Below the pieces are notes generated by a model, which saw only the letters and a program-made list of their open reading frames with translations, was not told where the DNA came from and did not search any database. This document shows positions 1-31,700 of a stretch of 64,000 nt of DNA, piece by piece. The stretch lies in NCBI GenBank assembly GCA_035048485.1, contig CM068588.1, positions 28,848,769 to 28,912,768 on the forward strand, written 5' to 3'. The stretch is from Pteria penguin (taxonomy: Eukaryota; Mollusca; Bivalvia; Pterioida; Pteriidae). The position numbers and the translations under genes are program-made. Numbering within the stretch: position 1 is the stretch's first letter; every line of letters starts with the position of its first letter.

Positions 1-720
1 GTTCTATAGGCGATAAATCCGGTGACATCCCTAGCCAGGGTAGCATATCCACGTTTTACTGCTGTAGATAGCCACTAACAACGCGTGCGGTGGTACGTTC
101 TGATTCAGAATGACGTTACGCTGATTGTTGTGAATGAATGGAATGACATGCTGACGTGAAATCTCGTCAAGGTAGCGTAAGCCGGTTAAACTGTCCCTCC
201 ACTATCATCAAAGGGGTCCTTACTTGTGTTGCAGTTCCATCCCAGATCCATAACGCTCCTTCGCCGAAATGGCGTCGCAGGCGTCAATGTAACCTTCTCC
301 GGCGCGACGGTAAGCCGTCACGACATGATCGTTATTGCTGTCGAGATGAAATGCTAACCTCGTAACCCGGTGACGCTGGAGCAGAAAAGGATGGATAGCA
401 GGCCATGGAGGACGCATGTTAGCCTCTCGCGATCTGTTCTCTACAGTACGAGGACTTATCCGTCGATGTATAGGGTTGCTCATAGCGGTCAAAAAGCCGA
501 GTGCAGATTTGACGTCCATATATACGTATTTTGCCGACGTGACGTCACACGCGGGCGTCCTTACTGTGGGCGGTTCCGAACGGTGCCACTCTGTTGATAC
601 CATCTCCATAAAAATTTTACAGTATTTAATATGAACTCCAAACTGCCTTGCCACATTGCTTTGAGACATCCCAGTAGCACGCAAACGATCGTGTTCAATC
701 ATGCGAGGCATCTCTCAATT
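1..720 (-). pseudogene. Degraded Tc1/mariner-family transposase
   Basis: Read on the minus strand, 711 to 220 gives an N-terminal helix-turn-helix region (MPRMIEHDRLRATGM, then SNVARQFGVH) followed by RTVENRSRE and LLQRHRVTRLA, as in Tc1-like transposases. It then jumps straight to FHLDSNND. The stretch that normally lies between, with the first catalytic aspartate region (FTDESRFHLD), is missing, so an internal deletion is likely. From about 190 down to 1 the same strand shows further transposase remnants including MSPDLSPIE, the segment around the third acidic residue, but with at least two stop codons. This is a dead element, probably within a 5' intron of the plexin gene or just outside it. 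The inverted repeats were not located with confidence. Confidence 0.8.
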
Positions 721-1006
721 AAATTTTATTCCAAAAAACCAATGTTTTCTGTTTCAACACATTGAATACTGTCAATGAATGCAAGAAATTCTAATCGATT
801 ACTAACGGCGTGTCGCTTAGGCTCGAAACTCCAGAATAGCGTGCTGTGGCCATCGGGGCGAATCGAACGCGATATTTAACAAATTGAGTACTGAAACATG
901 TGTATAGTATATTAAACTATGCCTTTACGAATGAAAAGAATACTTTTTTGGGGTTTTTTTAGCTTTTAAGTATACACAGAATCTTTTTTCCGCTAGTTTA
1001 TGTATT

Positions 1007-1008
<2 letters not shown>
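721..1008. other. Non-coding sequence beside the Tc1 remnant
   Basis: AT-rich sequence with no open frame of interest. It may include the outer flank of the Tc1-like element, but I could not define a terminal inverted repeat. Confidence 0.4.

Positions 1009-1086
<78 letters not shown>
1009..1086. repeat. (TA)n microsatellite
   Basis: About 39 uninterrupted TA dinucleotides. The open frame across it (alternating Tyr-Ile) is an artefact of the repeat. Confidence 0.97.
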
Positions 1087-1093
<7 letters not shown>

Positions 1094-2985
1094 ATAAATA
1101 CACCAGTATAAAATTTCTGCACTGTATATACTTATAGTTACTTATTGATATTAATGCCTCATTTAGGATATTGTATAGTCACGTGACGTGTTACTCGGCA
1201 AGCGATGTTCGTCCCAGCTTTGATATATATTTAGGTGTATGTGTATAGATTACCTCATGTTTCGAATTCAATACGTTTTGTGGTTTCTTCTATCTATATT
1301 TTTTACATGCTCCAATTCTATCTGTTGCGGTAAAGTTAATTTTCCGCCACTCCGTCTGGAACATTATGAATTAATATCTCAGTACAGTGTTTAACAGACA
1401 TACTACTGGTGATCTGACAGGTGTTGAAATTCTACTCTAGAATTAAGCGTAAAGTTCCCACCTCTACAATACGGTATGTAAAGGAATAGGAGCAAAGGAG
1501 ACCACCTAGGGTGACCTGTGGTGATAATAGCATCTAGTTGTGTGAACAATCGGAAATGATTGAGAACGAACAAATATCGAATGAAAATAAAACTCTTGTC
1601 ATTTTATAAAGAGGGTCAAAGGTGCAGACTGACAGGTTTTGTAGTGTTGTATGCCTTTAACATGACATCTTGTTAGACAAGTGATGGGTTTCATTCTATT
1701 CGTCTCCAGTTTGGCCTGGCTAAAATCCCGACGAAATCACAATATTTACATCTTACCATACTTGAACTAGTAGTTCCGACAAATTGTGAAATTGTTCTCG
1801 AATACTTTGAGGTTTGTTATATTACCGCCTTGTAGAGATCAAAGGGGAATATAGTGATCCACATGTTCATCCGTCTGTGCGTCCCTCTGTGCGAGTGTTA
1901 CAAATATTATTTCTAGATGGTAAATGCGAAACGATTAGGGTACTCGTAAACGTTTCAATCTGGGACAACCAACTTTTAAGCTATGATATGCAGTTCGCTA
2001 CTTCCTTTTTCATCATTGTACTTCTACACGTTGATGTATATAGTAACCCGAGGTTTGTTTCTCCTACAATGCGAAAACGAGTCTGTAGCGGTAGGAACCC
2101 ACCGACCCTCAGATACCTTAATGTTTGCATTTGTATGTGGTTATATCCCTCGGTTTACTGTAAATTACGATATGAGTCACATTTATTGGATAACCATCAC
2201 AAGCAAATAATAATACGCTTGCCAGAAAATGGTATTTTATCATGGTAAACTTTCTTAATTATTATATGAAGCAATCGTGCATATATGATAATTTTCCTGG
2301 AATATCAACAAAAATTGTATCAATTTCCAGCAATTATCCCAATTTAATCGTTAAACTGTCAATTTGTAAAGCGTCCGTGTTGCTTCGTTTATCAAAATAT
2401 AATAGCAATGCTTATTTGATTTCCCGATCGCATCTTAATTGCGATACTGATGGTCGGGTAAACGTTTCATATAATGTGACATGAAAAAGAGTGTTTGATG
2501 GAATTTCTTGATAGATTGTTTTATTTATTACATTTACACCATTTTACATTGATGCTTCTGAGAGAAATATTTCCAATTACAAGCAACTCGAGTACGAACC
2601 TATATGTATTTGTGTCGTATTTAGAAATAAAACATTAAAGTCCTGGAGCGAAATTTTGGCGACCAGAGAAATAATTATTGAAAATAAAATAAAAAATAAA
2701 TAAAAAAAAAACACCCGCTCATCACTGTAATTATTTTTTTCAAATATTTTGTCAATATATACTTCTAAATTTACTTTGATAAAATTTTGTAAACTATCCG
2801 GTATTAAATATTATGTGGAAACTTTCTACCATAGTAATTTGTTCTGCAGTATTTTTCGACAGTTTCGGTCTTTGAGTATCATTTCTGAGACATTGCTTTT
2901 AGAAATGCGCATCTGATGCCAAGCATTAAAGTTAGTATAGATTTTGTTTATGATATATACATTGGATACCCAAAATACAAATTCA
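1087..2985. other. AT-rich non-coding DNA
   Basis: No exon-like segment seen. Around 1830-1890 the text contains the runs of ccgtctgtgcgtccctctgtg that are typical of a dispersed repeat in bivalve genomes (similar phrasing recurs near 59850). Open frames at 1814-2248 lack coding character. Confidence 0.4.
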
Positions 2986-2989
2986 ACCA

Positions 2990-3081
2990 ACCTCTTAAAT
3001 GTAGTGGCGCAATTTTGGATTCGAACTTTGATCGTCTACACTAAAAAGCCAGGTGCTTTACTACTACACTAAACCTGCCCC
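2990..3081 (-). repeat. Degraded tRNA-derived SINE, family 2
   Basis: The minus strand begins CTGGGGCAGGTTTAGTGTAG and contains a decayed box-B-like GTTCGAATCC, then the shared core (TTTAAGAGGTTGGTTGAAT). It matches the better copies at 43683-43858 and 26078-26235. The distal tail is missing or unrecognisable. Confidence 0.7.
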
Positions 3082-3202
3082 AGAATTTGGAAATAAATAT
3101 AAATGAAGAAATAAATATAAGTGTGTGCCTTTGCTTAAATCAATCAATACCCTGTCAAAAACTTTGCTATATCAATATATCAAAGATACTATACAGTAAT
3201 AT

Positions 3203-3367
3203 TAGTGGCGGATCCAGCGCCCCCTTTGCCGGGGATCAAGGGATGGATTTGGCCGATTTTGACAGAAAATGGTCCAAAATACAGGGTTTATTGGTAACAT
3301 TTTGGGTCACTGCCCGGGGGGGGGTGGGTAGGGGGCACCCTCTCCTCTCCCCCTTAATCCGCCACTG
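3203..3367. mobile_element. Short non-autonomous DNA element, TAGTGGCGGATCC family
   Basis: A 165-bp segment is bounded by near-perfect inverted termini, tagtggcggat on the left and atccgccactg on the right, with a G-run inside. It is flanked by the 5-bp direct repeat AATAT (3198-3202 and 3368-3372). Further copies occur at 39001-39154 and 40727-41014, with probable fragments near 53484 and 59740. No coding capacity, so it would depend on a transposase elsewhere. Confidence 0.75.
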
Positions 3368-3372
3368 AATAT

Positions 3373-4439
3373 ATAGCTGCTTTCTCCTTCGTTTTAAATA
3401 ATATAGCTTATTGTGACTGTCTGAGTAACGCCATGAATAATACATGTGCAGAATAATTTCTACATTAGATTCGCTCTTGAGCGATATATTGCGATATTTT
3501 TAGAATTTGTACATTCAAATCAATTACACCTAAAATATTTATTATTGATGGTACACAAAGAGTACGATGAATTGATTATGAGTGAATTGTAGAGGCAAAG
3601 TTTTCTGAATTAATGTGCTTCAAAACGCAATGATTTACATAAATCTTACCACCCGGAATTACTCGTCGATAAGACAAGGGAGGGCTCACAGACGGACACG
3701 CTATATGCCCACCTCTGTACGATTGAGGTATAATAATGGGATATCCAAGTAATAGAGTTGTATTTGATACGATTCGAGTGTGGGAGGGTGTAGATGTACC
3801 TAAAATAGTTTAGTCATTACAGAGATAAAGACTACCTAGTAATCTTTGTCTCTGGTCATAATATGGTTATGATAACGATCGCACGAAACTTGATAAATTC
3901 GCCTACGAAACAGACATACTCAACTTCCTTATAAGAGAGTGTTCGGTTAAATCTTGAAATAAGAACAAACTAGGATAGAAATGCCATCTTTGCTTCCATA
4001 AATCATTGATTTTCTGTCACATGTTTTAAATTATCCCCCTCAAACTCAATTGTTGGAAAACGTGCGAAACTTTGCCCGCCAGGTGGCCAACATCCAATCC
4101 CTCCTTTGATCACGTGATGTATTATGTAATATGTGCAATTCTTTTAAATGTACGTGCTGTCGTGCTTTAGTATTTTCCTCAGTTTTCACACATTATCGTT
4201 CACCCACTCGACACTAGATATATGTAGTTGATAAAAGCAGCAATAAAATTATAAAGAATTATTCAAAGAGATTATTATAGAGATGGTTTGAGTACGAAGT
4301 TATTAGTTTCATTTAAAGAGCTCTCACATCTAGATTACGATATGATCAGAAAGGTATGCTCATTGTATCTTATTGAAAGTATATATAGGTTAAACTTTTA
4401 AATGTCATGAACTAAATCTATAGGGTATGTCATCAATTT
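3373..4439. other. Non-coding, probable plexin intron or 5' flank
   Basis: AT-rich with no recognisable exon, tRNA or repeat array. The first recognisable plexin exon is at 5373, so this is either intron or, if exons upstream are far away, still intron. Confidence 0.4.
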
Positions 4440-4800
4440 GGTGACAAGATGTGGACATAATGTTTTGACAAGTGTACATAGGATTTGACAAGTCAACATA
4501 ATTGTCTGACAAGTTGACATAATTGTCTGACAGGTTGACTTAAAATCTTACAAGTTGACATAACATCTGACAAGTCAACATAACATTTGACAGGTCAACA
4601 TTATTGTTTGACAAGTTGGCATAATATCTAACAAGTCAACATAACATCTGATAATTCAACATAATATCTGACAAATCAAGATAATTGTCTGACAAGTCAG
4701 CATAGTTGTCTGACAAGTCAACATCCAACAGGTCAACATAATATCTGACAAGTCAACATTGTTGTCTGATAAGTCTATATAACATCTTACAAATAGACTG
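4440..4800. repeat. Degenerate tandem repeat, about 21-23 bp unit
   Basis: Around 14-15 imperfect copies of a unit resembling tctgacaagtcaacataat. Copies differ by substitutions and small indels, indicating an old array. It lies in the presumed intron before the first visible plexin exon. Confidence 0.85.
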
Positions 4801-5372
4801 AATATATATGACAATTCAAAATGATTTTTTTTCTATCTGACATATGAGTGGCAGAAATATGCCACTAAAGTTTACATATGTAAAATGCGTTATTTTACTG
4901 ATTATATATACAGATGTTTTACACTTCAATATGAAAATAAACATAACTAAAAATTCATTCATTTCATTGAAAAAGTAAGTTTAAATTTAACCACTTGTTA
5001 GATTAACCAGTGTTAAAAGGTTAGAAGATGGGTTCCTTTGTAGTTTTTCAAGCACAGCCATGCACCAGTTTAATAAACTTTGATACCATTTAAGCTGTCA
5101 GTACCTTACTTGGAAGAAGAAGCATAATTTGTATAAGATTCTTATTACTTTTGCAAAAATAAAACATATATGAATTTCTAATAGGAATAACCTTATACTG
5201 AGCATTCTTGTCCTTCAAAGGTTGCAAGGTCACTGACTGTGGTGCTTATTGCCAGCAATATATAACTAATTGTGCTAAATCTTAACGCCAACCAATCCAA
5301 GTTGTACTGTGAAATAAATCTTGCATTTAAATGGGAGAGTCATAGTGTAAAGGAACTTGTATTTCGTTTCAG

Positions 5373-23728
<18,356 letters not shown>

Positions 23729-25975
23729 TGTTACCATAGGAACATAAAACGATTACTATCCCACCAAAATTAGATCTTGTCTACCATTTTCTATTAATGC
23801 TTGCGAGAACATTGTTGCTAAGCAACCAGGTTAAAATGTGTATTTCATAAATGACATTTTTCTATTTAGTCGAGTCTTGCCAGCATAATGTATTGGTACT
23901 ATTCATTTTTATTAATTGATACCCAATGAAAAAGTGAATACCGGTACACTAAGAGCGACGTATTGTTAAAGTGAAAAAGAAATCTTTGTGAAGATTATTT
24001 CCTCATCTTCCTCATTGCCTTTATATTTATTCTATTTGTACAATGAAAGAAAGGACGTTTAATATTGGTACTATTGTTTTTTCTATGCAAAAGGTAATGT
24101 CAAGACTGTTTTGAAAATCATCTTATTCATGAGAAATAAGATTTGAATGCCTTAATTTTATGTCTTTACAGAGTTTAGAGTTTTAGTACCATTGTACAGA
24201 TGTGTGCCAAATTATCTAATATATAACATACAGGACATTTAATATCAAAAACATTTTCATGTGTACATGTACTTACAATATACATATAGAGAAGAGCCTA
24301 GTAGAAATGCTTTTTATTTTCTGTTCTTTACATACATTAATTACAATCACATTTAAATTGTTAACAAGGTTTGTAGAATTTTGATCCAGGGTGATAATCA
24401 TGATCCATGCTTACATTATATTTCTGATCTAGGGTTGAAAACTTCTTTTATAAAGTGTATAACTGAAAATGTTTTTGGTATTGATGTCTCGCAGTTTTAT
24501 TGCATTTTAGTAGATCTTTAAAGAATAGATATGAGCTTATATAAGATAAAAAGCATGTCCTTATATATTTTCTTATATTTGGAAATTTTTTGTCACTGCC
24601 ATATAGTTGTGTAGTCGTAATTTATTTGTCCTATAACAACAAGTATCATATTTTATCTCAGTTTACATCTGTACTTCATCACTGTTTCACTGGAAAACTA
24701 TATTCATAGAGTTTTCTGTATTTTATCCATATACATGTTAAAAGTTGTGATTTTAACCTTCATGTTTTTTTTCCTATTTTGTAAAATGTGTTTTTATGTA
24801 TATCAGGCACTATGACAGTGCTTGTTTAAGATAATAGATTCAAGCATGTCCAAATCACATGTTTATCGTAGTCCTACCAAAAGTATATTGAATATGTACC
24901 TACAAGGATCTCAAAGAAAACACAGTCAAGTTTTCTGAATCTTGTTTTTATTGTTTGCTGTTTGCTTTTGTTGTTAGATAGTTTTTAGCTCCTCCCAGAT
25001 TTTGATGTGTTACTTGAATCATACATTTGCTTTCAATTTTAAAATAATGTGGATAGAATGAATTTGAAAATGACGATTGGTCAACATAAATACTTAATTA
25101 TCCAATCAAACTAGTACAAAGTTACAGTATTGTGTCTGAAGGCTTGCTTTTAGACTGGTGTATTTTATGATATATTGCATGTATTGTAGAAATGTATTGT
25201 TTCCGCTCATACGAGTATAACAGAGCTTGCAAAATAATCTGTAGCTATCAATGCATTGGATCATCTTCACACAACTGTGTATGCAAATATTGGTCTTTGA
25301 CTAGTATAGACTGAAGTGGCTTTGCACACTGTAATAATTAGATAGATATTGATAACCGTGTGTCATAAAGCGGATGGTGCTGATAAACAGGATTTCATTA
25401 ATCATTTTCTGATAAACTTCAATTCTTAAACATTCTTGATGAAAAAGTTTGTAAGTTTTCATAAAAGAGAAAAAATTTTACTATCAAATCTTGCAGATAT
25501 TTTTATAATTATTTTCTGAAAGCAACATATTCCGTAAGTGTTTGGGGGTTATCATGTACCGGGGTATTATGAGGAATATCATTGTAATCGGGACTTCTTG
25601 ATACATAATGTTGTCCATTTTCACATCATTTTGTTGAACATGATTTTGTACTTTGTACATATTTTGTTTATTTTGCTACATATTTGATTATTTTTCATCT
25701 AATGTCTTGGACTAGATCATCCATGGTATGACCAAATCATGTTGTATGTTCCTGTAATTTTAATGACCGATTTCAACTTGATGTTCCTATGCAACTGAAA
25801 TCAAAGTTGAATTGTGTTTGATTTGACTATGTTTGTGAGAACATGTTTAAGAGACAAAGTGGTGTGAATGTAAGGGATGGAAGACTTTTTTTACAAATAG
25901 AACATTTTAGAAAAAAAGTTATTTTCAGTTGACAAAAAGAAACAAAAATGGAAATAAAAACAATATGAAAGATAA
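23729..25975 (+). other. PLXNA: Probable plexin 3' UTR
   Basis: AT-rich sequence after the stop codon with no further exon. A canonical AATAAA lies at 25953-25958. A UTR of about 2.2 kb is inferred only from that signal, and earlier weaker signals could be used. Confidence 0.45.
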
Positions 25976-26077
25976 CGTGACTTGTGTTTATTTTGGATTT
26001 ACAAGACTAGAATTTTCAAATGAAATCAAGAGATTGGTTATTATTCTCCAACAAATTCCCACTCAGATAGGTTATTT

Positions 26078-26235
26078 TATTGGTGTTTTACGTAGCTTTC
26101 AACAATATTTCAGTTATATCACGACCTGGAAACAGGAGGTTACCAACCTCTTAAACATAGTGGCAAACCCGGGAATCAAACCCTGATCGTCGTCGCCGCA
26201 AGCCGAAGGCATAACCACTACACCAAGCCTGCCCC
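26078..26235 (-). repeat. tRNA-derived SINE, family 2
   Basis: Minus strand: head GGGGCAGGCTTGGTGTAGTG (box A region), box B GGTTTGATTCCCGG, then TTTAAGAGGTTGGTAACCTC and a tail GAAAGCTACGTAAAACACCA. Same structure as 43683-43858. Confidence 0.85.
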
Positions 26236-26370
26236 ACACTCGGATATGCCACACCTACTATACCACTACAGTTCTTAATGTACCACCCATTTCATTTTCT
26301 GAAAACTGAATTATTGATTTTTACGTAACAACAGACAGTACTGAAGTGTACTGCGGAAGTGTATTAAAAT

Positions 26371-26524
26371 AGAAATAACAATTTCCTAGCTTTGGTTTAT
26401 TATCCAGTAATTCCCCTCATTGCCAAATTGTCACTTCATCACAAAGTGGCTTGGTGATAACTTGATTGGTTCATGCAAATTGGGGAATTACCAGACAATA
26501 AACCATGGCTAGATAGTTATTTCT
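26371..26524. mobile_element. Foldback (MITE-like) element, 154 bp
   Basis: Left end agaaataacaatttcctagc and the following ggtttattatccagtaattc are mirrored by gaattaccagacaataaacc and ctagatagttatttct on the right, leaving a loop of about 60 bp. No coding capacity. A flanking target duplication was not evident. Confidence 0.7.
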
Positions 26525-28294
26525 TAAATAATTGGGAACTATGTAGTTGTTTTTCCTCTTGAACTTGCAAGGAAATTTTTTTTCTAAAAAGAGCAACAGA
26601 TGACCGGCCATGTATGGAGTGTGTCAGTCTTTGGGGGCTCCAGATTTCTTCACCAGGATCTTGTATCACACTAAATGAAATGTCCAGTACAAGTACATTA
26701 GGTTATTGTTTAACCTAGACGAGATGCTATGTTCTATAATTCTGTGTGCATCAACTACACTCGCGCCCAAGTCTGGTTAATATGACGTAGTATAAAGAGT
26801 AAGTAGCATGTTCTTGGTGGTTCAGATGCCTTTTGACAAAACCTTGGGTGAAGGCCACGATAGCTTTTGGGTCAAGGACAACAACACCCTGAAATGAAGC
26901 GAGGATATAAACAAGAAATGTTGAGATGTAGATCTTAACAATCAACTTGTCGTCCTAACATTCACTATACTGCTTTATACATTACACACAAAAAAACCAT
27001 GCCCCTGGCACCATAGCTTAGTGATGCATACTGCAAGCCCATGAAAAGCAGTGAAGGTGCACCAAAGCGGATGGACAAATTTAAAACATGCACTCGGAAC
27101 AAAACAACCATCAAGACATTCTAATGTATGCAGCTTTCTTACGAAATTTGTCAAAGTACCCTTTTAGATCTAATGTTTCTACTTAGATCCACTCTTTGAT
27201 GGGTCTGGCAGATGCTGCCAGTTGAAAAAGATTTTCTGAAGTAGATCTCACTTCGCCTTAATGTCTCCATGTCCTGGTTTTTTCGGCTAAGGAAAAACGC
27301 TTGTATGGAACCTCAGGCAATTATTCCCTTTCAAATTTTGTCAAACTCCCTTCTCCTAGCAAAGTTGGAAAGGATAAAAGTAAACGGACAGACAACAAAA
27401 ATCCAGATGAGCAAGCACCTGCCTTCAGCTCATACGAGCTATAAACCAATGTCCTACTTTACAGTTAACATTGACAAGTGAAAAATACCTCATTGCTTCT
27501 GGTGGGTCTGTTACACAAGTCTTAATTTCTAAGCACTAGGTAAACCATATGGTGTCACCATATAGGTAATACAATCTTGGTACAACGAAGAAACAAAAAA
27601 CAAACAAGAATGGGGCTAATTTAAACTCCATCATCCATGATCATTGTCATTCAAGTGGAACATAAAGTCAAATACAAAATTGTAAGCATACAAACATCAT
27701 TACCCCAAGATGCCTATATGATACATGATTTGTTCATTTTCCTATTGCATTTTGTCTAAAAGAGCTAATGGCTAAAATTTCATTGGAGTTACCTTTGCTG
27801 AAATACTCTGATTGACAAAGCTTTGGATTTGTTCAACAGAATGCACAGACATAAATTATCCTCTTCTGATTAATGTCTACCAATTATATTTTGTTTTGAC
27901 AATAAAGGAGGCAATACAGAGACTGTTGATTTAATGGCTATTATTTCTACACAAAGACATCATATCATATAATTAAATACAAGTACATATACAAATGTAC
28001 AAAGCTGTGACACAATGAAAATGAGAATAGTCTATCACATCATAGCTTTCCCAGGCAGGATTTACCAATAAATTACTGTTTCTATTTCAATTATTAGTAT
28101 TACAGGACTTGAATACATGTATCACATTCCGATCTAAGAGATTCTAGCTTTAACTACTTGAAGTTTACTACTACTTGTAATCATTGCTGATTAAATGTAT
28201 AATTTTTTTCATTTTTACATAGTAGTATCTTTAAAAAAAAAATGCATATAACATTTGAAATGGATAGAAAGTTACACATATAACGCAGGAGACT
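26525..28294. other. Convergent intergenic region between plexin and UBE2N
   Basis: AT-rich with no exon recognised on either strand. Fragments resembling the SINE family 1 tail occur at about 27185-27225 (gatgggtctggcagatgctg) and 27484-27590 (ttctggtgggtctgttacac, then tggtgtcaccatatagg). Open frames at 26751-26945 and 27269-27481 have no recognisable similarity. Confidence 0.45.
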
Positions 28295-28762
28295 TTTATT
28301 GGTTACACACAGTGCAAATGCTCTGTGCAGAACAAAAACAATTCAAAAAGAAATGTCACACTGAATCAGCATGACGTTGTTATTTAAGCACTATAAATAC
28401 CATGTAAATGATCACATGATGTGACACATAAACTGTTTAGTATGCCTCAGAACCTATCATTTCAAAATTTAAACTTTGGTAGTTCAAGCAAAACATAAAT
28501 AATAATTTCGGTACTATAGACACATAATTACATAAGGAGATGTCAAAGGTGATAGAACAAAATTGTAAATCTTTCATTCCTCATTCTCAAACCCTTTCTT
28601 CACAAATACTGTAGTCGTCACAAATGTTAATGGTACAAAAACAAATCTCCTTGTTATAAAACAAGCCTGCATACTGTAGCAATAACATCTTCAAATGTCA
28701 CCCACTCAATCTGGGATTTTAAAAGTAATGTATTGTCCAATTTAAATTTTCCTGATAAATTC
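28295..28762 (-). other. UBE2N: Probable UBE2N 3' UTR
   Basis: From the stop codon to a minus-strand AATAAA (TTTATT at 28295-28300 on the given strand). The end point is inferred from that signal only. Confidence 0.4.
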
Positions 28763-31700
28763 TCAACAAGCATAAAGTTGGGTCCAGTTCTTTGCTGAAA
28801 AGATATAAAAATGATCATTTTATATATTTTATGAAAAAAGAAAACATCATTTTTCAAAATAGTCATACTGGTCAAATATCATGTACATGTAGTTATCATT
28901 TTACATGTTTAAGGTTTGAAATAGTCTTCACCATAACAATAACTCGATGCTTCTAAAATCATGATTAGTGGTAAAACTTTGGTCCCTTCCAGCCAGAGGG
29001 GCTAGTAACCTATTGGAAATGATTCCTTATTTAAAATACTTTGAGGGAAAAGCTCCAAAGGGAAGAATAAAAAGACACCTGCCCCAAGTGCAGAGGAAAA
29101 GAAAGTACCTGTCAAAGGAAATTCCAAACTTATCCGTGGGCGACTCTGATTGGACTATGAAAGTGAAAAAGTTCTCATGTTTGGTACATGGTGTACAGGA
29201 AAGGTATAACAATATGTAAATTTCTTTTCAGGAGTGATAATTTTCTATTTAGTCCTGTGAGGGTTCAAGAAAAAGTAAATGCTTCATAGCACAAATATAT
29301 GAACAAAAATATAAAAATACAAAAATAAAACAAAATATAATGAAGTTAAAACCATCTGATGATGACAGATTACAATTAAATTCCACACTGCCAATGCTAC
29401 AGGAAGGCACCACAATTCAGACAAATAAGAAAAAAAAAATGACTGACGGCTGCAAATATATACTGCGTACATGTCGAAGAGACTGTGTTTAAATAGGAAA
29501 TAGAAGTAAAATGTCAGCAATGATGATAAAATTAAAATAAAACTGAACCAGTGATTCAATCTTTTTTGACACAATCCTAGTTTTGAACTTATAAATAAAA
29601 AAAATGTTTTCAGACTTCTGATTTTCTCTTTCAGTCATCTGCCCAATAGGTTTCTACCGTTAAAAGTCTATTTTGAAAACTAAAAAATACATCTTTCCAC
29701 CAAAACCCTAGTTTTTTCTTTTAATAAATTATACATAAACTAAGATAGAATTGGATATTTCAAGATATAAACATTAGAAAAACCACCTGGTGTCAAATCC
29801 CAGGTATATTCTCCAAATTCACTCTACCACTAGGCAAACCACCTGGTGTAAGACCACAGATATGATCTTTTTAAGTGTACCACTAGACAAACCACAGGAT
29901 GTCAGACCCCAGGTATGATCCTCCAACATCACAGTACCACTACACAAACCACCTGGTGTCAGATCCCAGGTATGATCCTCCAACATCACAGTACCACTAC
30001 ACAAACTACCTGGTGTCAGATCCCAGGTATCATCCTCCAACATTACAGTACCACTACACAAACCACCTGGTGTCAGATCCCAGGTAAGATCCTCCAACAT
30101 CACAGTACCACTAGACAAACCACAGGATGTCAGACCCCAGGTATGATCCTCCAACATCACAGTACCACTACACAAACCACCTGGTGTCAGATCCCAGGTA
30201 TGATCCTCCAACATCACAGTACCACTACACAAACCACCTGGTGTCAGATCCCAGGTATGATCCTCCAACATCACAGTACCACTACACAAACCACCTGGTG
30301 TCAGATCCCAGGTATGATCCTCCAACATCACAGTACCACTAGACAAACCACAGGGTGTCAGACCCCAGGTATGATCCTCCAACATCACAGTACCACTACA
30401 CAAACCACCTGGTGTCAGATCCCAGGTAAGATCCTCCAACATCACAGTACCACTACACAAACCACCTGGTGTCAGATCCCAGGTAAGATCCTCCAACATC
30501 ACAGTACCACTTCACAAACTACCTGGTGTCAGATCCCAGGTATCATCCTCCAACATTACAGTACCACTACACAAACCACCTGGTGTCAGATCCCAGGTAA
30601 GATCCTCCAACATCACAGTACCACTACACAAACCACGGGATGTCAGACCCCAGGTATGATCCTCCAACATCACAGTACCACTACACAAACCACCTGGTGT
30701 CAGATCCCAGGTATGATCCTCCAACATTACAGTACCACTACACAAACCACCTGGTGTCAGATCCCAGGTATCATCCTCCAACATCACAGTACCACTACAC
30801 AAACCACCTGGTGTCAGATCCCAGGTAAGATCCTCCAACATCACAGTACCACTACACAAACCACCTGGTGTCAGATCCCAGGTATCATCCTCCAACATCA
30901 CAGTACCACTACACAAACCACCTGGTGTCAGATCCCAGGTATCATCCTCCAACATCACAGTACCACTAGACAAACCACAGGATGTCAGACCCCAGGTATG
31001 ATCCTCCAACATCACAGTACCACTACACAAACCACCTGGTGTCAGATCCCAGGTAAGATCCTCCAACATCACAGTACCACTACACAAACCACCTGGTGTC
31101 AGATCCCAGGTAAGATCCTCCAACATCACAGTACCACTACACAAACCACCTGGTGTCAGATCCCAGGTAAGATCCTCCAACATCACAGTACCACTACACA
31201 CCACCTGGTGTCAGATCCCAGGTAAGATCCTCCAACATCACAGTACCACTACACAAACCACCTGGTGTCAGATCCCAGGTAAGATCCTCCAACATCACAG
31301 TACCACTACACAAACCACCTGGTGTCAGATCCCAGGTATGATCCTCCAACATCACAGTACCACTACACAAACCACCTGGTGTCAGATCCCAGGTATCATC
31401 CTCCAACATCACAGTACCACTACACAAACTACCTGGTGTCAGATCCCAGGTATCATCCTCCAACATCACAGTACCACTACACAAACCACCTGGTGTCAGA
31501 CCCCAGGTATGATCCTCCAACATCACAGTACCACTACACAAACCACCTGGTGTCAGATCCCAGGTATCATCCTCCAACATCACAGTACCACTACACAAAC
31601 TACCTGGTGTCAGATCCCAGGTATCATCCTCCAACATCACAGTACCACTACACAAACCACCTGGTGTCAGATCCCAGGTATCATCCTCCAACATCAAAGT

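Noticed and set aside
925..1122. Tyr/Ile-repeat open frame
   Set aside because: Translation of a (TA)n microsatellite.
1814..2248. 144-residue open frame as a gene
   Set aside because: It begins in a dispersed-repeat-like stretch, overlaps another frame, and shows no domain or splice signals.
27250..27300. Alternative last exon of UBE2N (minus strand, peptide AEKTRTWRH)
   Set aside because: It has a passable acceptor and phase but does not match the family's ending, whereas 28763-28794 (KNWTQLYAC) does and is nearer.
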